This document shows positions 1 to 64,000 of a stretch of DNA of 64,000 nucleotides, in pieces (within the stretch, counting starts at the first letter, position 1; every line of letters starts with the position of its first letter). The notes under the pieces are model-generated. The model was not told the DNA's origin and searched no databases. It saw only the letters and a list, made by a program, of their open reading frames with translations. The position numbers and the translations under genes were made by a program. This DNA comes from Apostichopus japonicus. Taxonomy: Eukaryota; Echinodermata; Holothuroidea; Aspidochirotida; Stichopodidae. The stretch spans positions 704,001 to 768,000 of the forward strand of contig NC_092582.1 of the NCBI RefSeq assembly GCF_037975245.1, given 5' to 3'.

Positions 1-1203
1 AATGATTTTCAATGGAAAGTCGGGGGTCTTTCCTATTTTAGCTAGTCATTTGTGTATAAAATTTCAGAGTATATTCTGATAACAATTTATGGAAGATGGG
101 AAAAGTAATAATTTTTCATTAGACCTTTCAAAGTTGTTATATATGTTGTCATTTTTTCAATAAAATACCATTGCTAATTTTTGATGTCCAATAATGCAAC
201 TTCTCCAACTAACATGAGATTATGATGAAGCACTGAAATAGGAACAGAAAAATACCCAAACTTATGACCTCACAATTTCATTGCTTACAGAAAAGGGAAC
301 ACCTCGTAAACCTGCAAGCAGCTGGGAAGATAATGCCGAAGAATCGTGCTTTACAGTATCCGAACATCATAGTTTGGTGAGTTAAGAGTGCAACCGCAGT
401 CTACTCTTCAAGCGCCATTTTGGCACTTGCTTGATAATTTCCTTTCTGCCCTGGCTGAAGTCAAGCCTTGTAGATGATCGGAGTCCAATATCCGCCAGGC
501 CGAGTCTGAAACAAGTCGCTGTTCAAGGCACCACTAGTCTGAACTATCATCTCGATGATGCTAATAACGACCATACAACGGTCCCCGACATTTTCCAATG
601 ACATACAAGGTTTCCACATAAACTATACACAGTAGAAATGATTCATGTCGCTGGAAGATTTGTTCTAAAAATAGTTATATTACTCTTTTACTTTCAAATC
701 ACAATATTTTATGTCAAAACATTAATATTTGACGTTGACTTCATTATCACACTTTAGGTGTTTCATCTCGACATTTCGCATTTATCTCAATATTTTTAAT
801 TCGACGTTTCATCTCGCAATGTGAAGGTTTCGTCCCAAAATTCTACGTTTTATCACAACCGATGGACATTTTATCTCGAACACTACCACCCAGTAGTAAC
901 ACCTTAGATCGAACTCTAGGTGGTGTATCTTGAATTGCACATTTCTGTCATTAAGGCCCCTCAATATACTTATGCAGGACTACTATTTGTGCTAGCAGTT
1001 TTCTCTGTTCATATAATCCCATGGTCACATATTACAAAGATTTTACTGCCCTTATTGCAGGCTGTCATCCTCCTTGCTACCATGTCAATCATACCTCTTC
1101 CTTTTCACTTAGTCCCTCCCCCTTTCCCTCCCTTGTTCAATGTCCTGCCACCTAAATATTTTCTTAAATGGTATTCGTTATGTTTATCTAATATGCAATT
1201 AAA

Positions 1204-38970
<37,767 letters not shown>

Positions 38971-39108
38971 TGTAGCCAGCGGCGTTCACGAAATGTATTA
39001 TTCAATGCGGTGAAATGCTGTGCATAGAGTGTCAACTTTCTTTTGAAGAAATACAGAGTGATTTCCTTTGAACACGCTTTACTAATGTTTCCGAGATTTC
39101 CGGACGTC

Positions 39109-39124
39109 AATTGGTTATTGGCGG
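39109..39124 (-). promoter_or_regulatory. Candidate CCAAT boxes upstream of the copy A start
   Basis: On the minus strand CCGCCAATAACCAATTG holds two CCAAT motifs about 140 bp upstream of the ATG. No clear TATA box is visible; an AATAATAC stretch lies nearer the gene. The transcription start is unknown, so this is only a candidate. Confidence 0.3.
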
Positions 39125-39964
39125 AATGCCATATGTATCAAAATTGTCTTAAACAATAAAAGCATGTCCAAAATAATATGAGAGTGTCGAAAAATTATAT
39201 GAACATGTGGAATGTTACTGCTAACTTCATTCTTGTAGCGAACATTTTGGGGTTTGAATTCACACCATTTTTTGCAAAATGTCCAGAATAATATTAGCAT
39301 GTCCAAAATATTATAAGCATGTCCAATTTTTTTAAAACATGTCCAAACTAATATAAGTATGTCCAAAAATAGTATTAGAGTGTCGAAAAATTATATGAAT
39401 ATGACGAATGTAACTGCTAACTTCAACTTTGTAATAACCATTTAGGCGTTGAAGTTACGCCATATGTTCCAATATCGAACTTGTTATTTTGGTGTGCTGA
39501 AACAAATACAGCATATGAAGCGAAAAGTGAGACATTGTGCAGTTCACCCATTACCCTCTCAATGTATGAGTTTATATTTCAATGATATTTCGGTCGAGAA
39601 TGATATTATTTTCAAAAAAAGATGTGAGGTGAGTTGTTTCGAGGCGCGAGTGGTCAACCGGCCCTAGGGTGCTGTGACAATTGGTGAGTTACCAAGAATC
39701 ATTGTGTCCAACACAACATTTGGCGTAAAAAAGCGCCAAAATGTTCACTACAAAATTGAAGTTAGCAGTTAAGTTCGACCCACTTGTATTACTTTTCGAT
39801 ACTCTTTCAATATTTTGGACATGCTCATATAATCTTTCGATACTCTAACATTAGTTAAGACATGCTCATATTATTTTTGGACATACTTATATTAGTTCCG
39901 ACATGTTTATATCAATTTGGATATACTCATATTGTTTTGGACATTTTTGAAACATATGGCATTT
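39125..39964. mobile_element. Inverted-repeat element just upstream of the copy A gene
   Basis: The left end AATGCCATATGTATCAAAA is matched by the inverted right end AATGCCATATGTTTCAAAA. The arms are made of CATGTCCAAAATAATATGAG-type repeats and a GTTAGCAGTTA / TAACTGCTAAC-like block. The middle (39.45-39.70 kb) is unrelated. No clear target duplication is seen. It begins about 155 bp upstream of the start codon. Confidence 0.7.
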
Positions 39965-42900
39965 TTTGTATGGTTTCCTCATCACTGCTGCACCTGGGAT
40001 GACCTGTTTGCCCCGATCAAGAGTTTATTTCACAATGTTATTATTTTATGATTTTACAAGGTACAGTACTTGTGATATCAATCGTCGTTAGTTTTACAGT
40101 TCGTTACAAGAGGAAAACCACAGCCATAGAGCGAACAGCGGAACAGAGGGAAGACTTAAATTGCCCTAACGTTATTAATTGGTCAAATCTACATTTGTTG
40201 TGTCTACTTTAGGAACCTGGGCAGAACTGTGTTCTAACAAATACCATAGGCTGGTTCTCCAATCTATTCTCTGCGCATACAAATGCTTCAACGTTTGAGC
40301 ATAACGAGCTGGCTTCATGAAAGCGATTGGCTGTAAGTTGGGTGCAAACGTGGGCCCTACAAATAAGAGGGACGGTGCTATTAGTGCCATTGGTGAGCTT
40401 CAAAACATTCTGGTACTAAGCAAGTTACATTCTACTGGTTTAAACAGAACTATGTACCAATCAAAACTAGTTGATACAAACCTTAGCCGTATGAATACAA
40501 CAGCATGAGAACATTTCTTGGGTGTGAGGACGCGTACAAAGCCTTAGCCATCAGTCCAACTCTTGCATTAGTATCTAAACTAGGTTTTCAAAATGCCCTG
40601 AATACACACCGTATGGCCTACATGTCAATAAGGGTTAGTATATGTCCATGTGTAGGAGAAACGTCAACTATGCTAGCATACCAGTGGACCTATCCTATGT
40701 ATTGTGGGAAGATAATCGATTAAGAGCATTATAATATTGTCATACTCCCCAACGTGTTTGATGCAGCAAATATGTTATATAATAACGCGTGTTCGATTAA
40801 TATCATATTTCCGATACTTAAGTTAATGGAAAACCAACTGTATCTACACTTTAATATCACTTGGAAAGAAATTACCTGGCTACCACGTCTTTGTACTCTC
40901 AGATGAAAACAAGGATTTAAGCCCACTCAATGAAGTGGACGTTAAGGAAAATGTACAGTACTTCAAACGTAGTGGGTGTATGACGTACTTCCGGAATTAT
41001 GACCTCATATATGACGGTCATATGTAAAGTTTGGAATGAGAACTTCAACTACTTCTATTTTCATTTGTAGTGGAAAGAATTCGAAAACTGAGATCGATAG
41101 CAGAGTGAAAGTAAGATGCACATAAGAAATATATACGACAATAAGTCAGTGGTCTAAAATATAGTTAGAGCTTTAAGAGACTCAAGAAAGAACAAAAATT
41201 TGATCGACATCAGTAAAGTTTTGTTTTTAAGTATGTCAGACGAGTGTTGAAGTAATTAGAGTGTGTTTCTATACATCGTTTCACGTTAGAAAAGACAGGT
41301 ACTTCCCCGAGCTTCCACCGGGAGTAATAAATCTCAAATATTGGATTATGCACTTCCTGTTACAGGACATCAGTTATAATGGGAAACATCTACCAATACG
41401 GATGTCCCTGGCATTAGTTTTACATCATGTTAGAAAGTCACATGTGTCCTATACGTTACTTAGCAGCTGTAAATATAACAACAGAAAGAAAGTGATTGCA
41501 CAGTAACGTGCAAAATCATCTCGGAAAAATGAAGACACACAGATCCGAAATATGAAAATAATGACAGAAAAAAAGTGGCTGTCATTCTATCAAAAATATT
41601 GATAGATTGGTTGGGCTTGGCAGAGTCGAGCACAAAGGGAGGGGCGGGGGGGGGGGGCGATGCCCTCATCTATTGTTAGTCGTAATGGTTCAGTCAGATG
41701 TTTTATTCTGCCGGGGAAGAAAAGGACAGGTGAATCTTCCCCCTTCACCTCCCCTTTTTTATCCTCACAAAAAGTATTTATTTTGACTAGCCTACTTCTA
41801 TAGACCTAACTCGTAGTTGGGAGGGAGAGTTGATCCTACGCAGCACCTCTTCTTTGTTAAATACTTTCACATCTGGCCTTCCCAAGGGAGATACGTTGGT
41901 AATGTAACTTGGAGATGCAAGCATCGATAATTCTGATGGGGTGCAGGAGTACACTGCAATAGTTATTCAAGGGGCTAACAATGGCAAATAACTCCCGAAG
42001 CTACAGTATTTTAAGATAAATGTCTCCTCATGGCAAAGTAAAAAAAAATCGGCGTCCAGCTTATGACAAGAAAATGCCCAAATTTTGAACGCCGATGGGT
42101 CAAAATACCGTATTTTGTACGCTGATTGGTCAAGATACCAACCACTCGAATCCTGCGCTAACTTTTCATTGTTTGCTACAGTCGCACTCGGCTTCCTAGG
42201 CACAAGTTACTACTTTTAGTCAGTTTACCACCGTTTGTTTCGCACGCGTCGGTCAACTGAGCTACTATCATTTCTACACGCCTAACAGTGGCGCATCCGG
42301 GATATCTGTGAAGACATATATCGGTAGATATCGCAAAACTGAGCGGTGTATCATTAAGACGATAAACAGAAGCGTATCGCGTTAAAATAATTAAACTTTG
42401 TTATAATCAAGGTATACCTTTTTAGCTAATTAAGTCAATAAATTCTGTTAATAGGGAGGCCGAATGTCTTTTTATTAAGTCTTCAAGGAAATAAAACAGA
42501 AATTACTTATGTAGTCTATGTATAATTTGGTAGATGGACTAACGTCCTTTTTTCTTAGAATGTAGGCCTAATGTCTCCCTGTCAGAAGCGGATCATTGAG
42601 TAAGACCCTTTACTTAAGTAATATCAGTACCACTTCACTTACTACCTCTCTGGTCCTATATATATTTCAAGTTCTCAATAGATTTGAATTTTTGAGGTGA
42701 AAAGTCGCACTTTCAAGGCACAACTGGAAATACCGATAAACGTAACATGGGAGGGAAAAAAAATTACCGCTTAGAGTAGCAATTCAAAATTTAGTTTCAG
42801 TTTTTTTTCAGTTTTTTCTTGTAAAAAACCCAAACTTTGAGGATTTTTCATTTCAAAATAAGGCAAAACACCCCTTGATTTTTTATTTTTTTTTTACAAA

Positions 42901-45900
42901 CAAAGTGGTACTATGTCTCTTCCAAAAAAAAATGATCAGATTTTTTTCAGCATGACGCGTTTTGTTATTGGCCGTCAAAGACGACCTCTTTTGTACATCG
43001 GAGCAACTTAACAACTGCATAAATTAATATTGAGAACAGCTAGAACCCTGAAATTTGTTTAAGTGAAAGAATTGTATACTTGTAATTAAAGTATAAAACC
43101 CTGACAGCTCTAATATGGTTACTTTGGTAAAAATTGGCATCAAAAACCCTACCTCATGCTGAATCGCAGCATAAAAAAGCAACTTTAGAGTTGCACAACT
43201 TGCAAACATATTAAAGGAAAGCATTGTCACTATTATTTTGTAATGTTTGTAATAGACATATTAACTTCTGAAAGAATCAAGTACCCTGAAGCAATAGTTT
43301 AGGAGCAATTCATCACTAAAAATAGCACATTTTTAAAATATTTTGACACTTTTAAGTTGACATAACTCTACAAGACAATATTTTTGTAGCCTATTGTTTT
43401 GCGTTCCTGTTATATGGGATAGACTCTATGGGCATCTGTAATAGAAAGGTAGAAGAATGTTTAATTTCTGATGCCAAAATGCCATGGAGGCGACAAATTG
43501 CGGAATTTCAAAGTGTGATAAATCGGCCAATTGTAAAGCAATGCAACTGAAATTTTCAGAATATGCTTATTTTTATGGTGGTCCAATTATACACAAAATT
43601 TGGGATTTTTTTGAGAGGCTGCAGCAACAGCCATCCGTGATTTGACATGGAATGACTCTATATTAACACTGCTGCTGCAAAACAGTTCTTGCGAGTTGCG
43701 AGAAGCCAGCAAAGGTAAAGAAGATCATCTCAACACCACTTTCCAGGACATTATTTTCAAAGAAGCAGACCTTTCCTCTCTTAGACATGCCAACTTTGTC
43801 TTTAATATTCTGTATTTCTACATCTCTCTTATTCCCAAACAAGATCAAAAGACAATTTTGCCTTTCTGGCTGAAAATAACTTTATTTCTTATGTCCACAA
43901 AAAGAAATCAAGTCTTCAAGAGTTCAGAAACTACACATCTTTCACTAGCTATAGCTTAAATATACGTCACAAACTCATATGAAGCCAGCTCTCTATGTAT
44001 AAGTGGTACAAGGTAATGATCAAATCAAATCTTACAAACCATAATACCCCAAAATGCTCAAGTATGTTACATGACTACAAAGTGCACCCAGTTGGGACCC
44101 TTTTTTCTATACTGTACTTTCATGTCCCGCTTTCATAGCACTCGTATTGTCAGTATGAGCAGTATGAATATCATGTTTCTATCAGATCAAGGTTAGGAAC
44201 TGTTTGCTCTGTCGATACGAGTGCTTTGAAGCATCATATGGGAGGACAGTGTAGAGAGGTAATAGCATTACAATCGGAGTAAGGTTAGGAACTGTTTGTA
44301 CTGTCAAAACGAGTGCTTTGAAGCATGACATTAGAGGACAGTTTAGAGAGGTAATAGCATTGGGAAATTATCTCAACTGCTTGTAAAGTGACATTGAGCA
44401 TCAATATGTTAGAGGGAGTGCCTCTATCTGTCGTCTGCAGAACTATGTTGTTGAATTTGAGGAAAGTCTCCTACATTATCATTCTTGATTAGATGGAAAG
44501 AAATATGTTCTTTGTGGTAACATTTCTCAGCAGCAAAGTTGACCGCCGAGATCGTGCTTTGTCTTAATACATGATCTTTGAAGCTTCGTCCTAAGGAGTT
44601 ATTTAACAAAATAGGTTTGTTCGGATGATTTGTTACTTTTAGTTTTGTGTGATAAGGGAAATATGTTTGTTCGTTTGTTCATTCATGGTTGAATAAAACC
44701 CTGATTTGGAAAAAAAGGCAACATTTTTTATTATTTTTATTATCAATGTATCGGTAATGCGGTAATTTCTTAGTTTAGCATGCTGGATACCTTTTAAATT
44801 GAATAAGAGTATACAATAGCAGTGCTTAAACTACATGAAGAAAATGTTTAGAGCTAACGTTCTCTAAATCAGAGATTAAGTAAAGGTGTTGTAAAACACT
44901 CACCTCAGATCTTATAATTCGGATCAGGCCGTCTAGTGAACTTAAATGAAAAATTGCCGGTCCTCCAGTAGGCCTACACCAAAAATACACACAGTAAGCT
45001 ACACCGTCGCCTAGTCCAAGCTTAGATCGGTGGCTTAAGAATCTTTACGCCAAGCCGTGGTTGGAACTTCTCGAAGGTGGCGCGAAGTAGTAGTAGTAGT
45101 AGTACTGTAGGGCGCCTAAGCGTACTATCTTATGAACAGCAACCGTGCTAGGCTACGCTGATAAACAATAACACCTGCGACACGGACCGGAGGTGATCGT
45201 TAGGCCACTTAGTCCAGTGAAAAGAGCTCGCGGAGCAGTTATTAACACGAGCGGGCAATGTCCGAACAAATATAGATAATAAGGGCTGAAGTTCCCGAGG
45301 TAAAGATATGTGTGTAGAGCTGAAATTAAGCAAATTAATATTGGTCAGCTGATACTGGTAATAGTAATAATCCACATGTCTCGGAGGTCTGAAGCTAAGA
45401 TCACGCATGTAGTCCTGGCAAGTCCCTTAATGTATTTTCCAAAAGGGGCAACCCGTCACAGAAAGTTTAGACATCCGGAGATGAGGGTGCAAGGTAATAA
45501 AACTTGCTACAAATGTTCAGTTTCTCATAGCTACTGACATAACGTGCCGCAGCAGTTACTTGATTTAGCTTCTTTTTTTTCCTGCGCATAAAGTCTGGCT
45601 AGGTCACTTCTTATGATCCATCATACCTCCAATGCATTTGTATTGCTGTCAAAATTCTGTACAATTTTGGCCAAGACCAAATATTATAGTGACCTTTTTG
45701 TTAATTAAGTTGTTTTATGCAAGTCGCATTTGAACCCCTGCTCCTTATGCAACCCTTTCGAGAGGTGACGTGTCTTATAATAGACGCTCTTTGATTCCAA
45801 TCACAAGGCCCTTGGCTGATGTGAGAAGTGTTTGTGTTTTGTTCCATGTAACTTCCTCTCTTGGGGCAATATCCCTTTAACAGGTCGTAGTATTGGTTAT

Positions 45901-45902
45901 TG
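39965..45902. other. Intergenic DNA between the duplicated units
   Basis: I recognise no gene here. Short open frames (40.2-40.7, 41.3, 43.6-43.96 kb) have no motif, repeat or splice context that supports coding. The stretch contains A/T homopolymer-rich DNA near 42.75-42.95 kb, a tandem duplication at 44.19-44.37 kb and a short AGT run at 45,085-45,103. It should contain the 3' flank of copy B and the distal 5' flank of copy A. Confidence 0.6.
44188..44370. repeat. Tandem duplication, about 91-bp unit
   Basis: Two copies of a unit starting AAGGTTAGGAACTGTTTG and ending AGAGAGGTAATAGCATT, about 91 bp apart, with scattered differences. Confidence 0.85.
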
Positions 45903-46921
45903 ATTTCCAATGGAAAGTCGGGGGTCTTTCCTATTTTAGCTAGTCATTTGTGTATAAAATTTCAGAGTATATTCTCATAACAATTTATGGAAGATGGGAA
46001 AAGTAATAATTTTTCATTAGACCTTTCAAAGTTGTTATATATGTTGTCATTTCTTCAATAAAATACCATTGCTAATTTTTGATGTCCAATAATGCAACTT
46101 CTCCAACTAACATGAGATTATGATGAAGCACTGAAATAGGAACAGAAAAATACCCAAACTTATGACCTCACAATTTCATTGCTTACAGAAAAGGGAACAC
46201 CTCGTAAACCTGCAAGCAGCTGGGAAGATAATGCCGAAGAACCGCCCTTTACAGTATCCGAACATCATAGTTTGGTAAGTTAAGAGTGCAACCGCAGTCT
46301 ACTCTTCAAGCGCCATTTTGGCACTTGCATGATAATTTCCTTTCTGCCCTGGCTGCAGTCAAGCCTTGTAGATGATCGGAGTCCAATATCCGCCAGGCCG
46401 AGTCTGAAACAAGTCGCTGTTCAAGGCACCACTAGTCTGAACTATCATCTCGATGATGCTAATAACGACCATACAACGGTCCCCGACATTTTCCAATGAC
46501 ATACAAGGTTTCCAGATAAACTATACACAGTAGAAATGATTCATGTCGCTGGAAGATTTGTTCTAAAAATAGTTATATTACTCTTTTACTTTCAAATCAC
46601 AATATTTTATGTCAAAACATTAATATTTGACGTTGACTTCATTATCACACTTTAGGTGTTTCATCTCGACATTTCGCATTTATCTCAATATTTTTAATTC
46701 GACGTTTCATCTCGCAATGTGAAGCTTTCGTCCCAAAATTCTACGTTTTATCATATTACTGCCCTTATTGTTGGCTGTCAATCTCCTTGCTACCATGTCA
46801 ATCATACCTCTTCCTTTTCACTTAGTCCCTCCCCCCCCCCTTTCCCTCCCTTGTTCAATGTCCTGCCACCTAAATATTTTCTTAAATGGTATTCGTTATG
46901 TTTATCTAATATGCAATTAAA

Positions 46922-64000
<17,079 letters not shown>

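Noticed and set aside
43642-43959. 105-codon plus-strand frame in the intergenic region
   Set aside because: Opposite strand is also open for 61 codons, no recognisable domain, no promoter or splice evidence.

Overview
The window looks like intron-rich, AT-rich animal DNA: long introns, GT/AG exon borders, many (TA)n microsatellites, a CR1/L2-type LINE, TIR transposons, and no bacterial-style gene packing. The only host gene family I can support encodes secreted proteins made of complement control protein (CCP/sushi) modules. CCP-rich secreted proteins in this repeat setting suggest an invertebrate deuterostome, perhaps an echinoderm; that is inference, not read from the sequence.

Copy A (gene on the minus strand, 38,970 down to 1,204) is a complete gene model. 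From the N terminus it has a signal-peptide exon (38,970), a WAP-like exon (37.5 kb), one exon holding two CCPs (35.8 kb), a second WAP-like exon (29.0 kb), and then 16 single-CCP exons at 27.6, 27.1, 22.8, 17.1, 14.9, 13.5, 12.9, 12.3, 11.6, 10.9, 9.4, 8.3, 6.9, 6.4, 4.6 and 1.4 kb. The last ends in a stop codon just after its fourth cysteine. All internal exons are phase 1-1, so any can be skipped without shifting frame. Summed, the exons give 3,810 bp, a protein of about 1,269 residues with no transmembrane segment. The plan resembles soluble complement regulators (many CCPs in a row) but carries WAP-like modules as well. A truncated CCP exon (5.05 kb), a 20-bp CCP remnant (7.56 kb) and a half-CCP exon (9.8 kb) lie among the working exons.

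Intergenic DNA (about 39.0-45.9 kb) holds an inverted-repeat element just upstream of the copy A start codon, a small tandem duplication and no gene I recognise.

Copy B (from 45,909 to the right edge, same orientation) is a tandem segmental duplicate of copy A positions 1 to about 26,550, offset about 45.9 kb at its left end. It contains 12 CCP exons of a second gene, whose 5' half lies beyond the window. Introns differ by only a few percent by eye. Structure differs through insertions and deletions: a 4.05-kb TIR element and a 361-bp hAT-like MITE are present in A with clean empty sites in B; a LINE lies in a (TA)n tract only in B; two CCP exons and a foldback exist only in A; and a 113-bp tandem repeat differs in copy number.

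The most notable biology is uneven protein divergence between the two genes. The terminal CCP (11 replacements, 1 silent codon change) and the CCP at 14.7 kb (10 replacements, 2 silent, with two new cysteines in B) are hot. The CCPs at 22.6 and 17.0 kb show almost only silent changes. This is a pattern to test for diversifying selection or gene conversion in a tandem family of possible immune recognition or regulatory proteins. Coordinates and splice sites were placed by eye.
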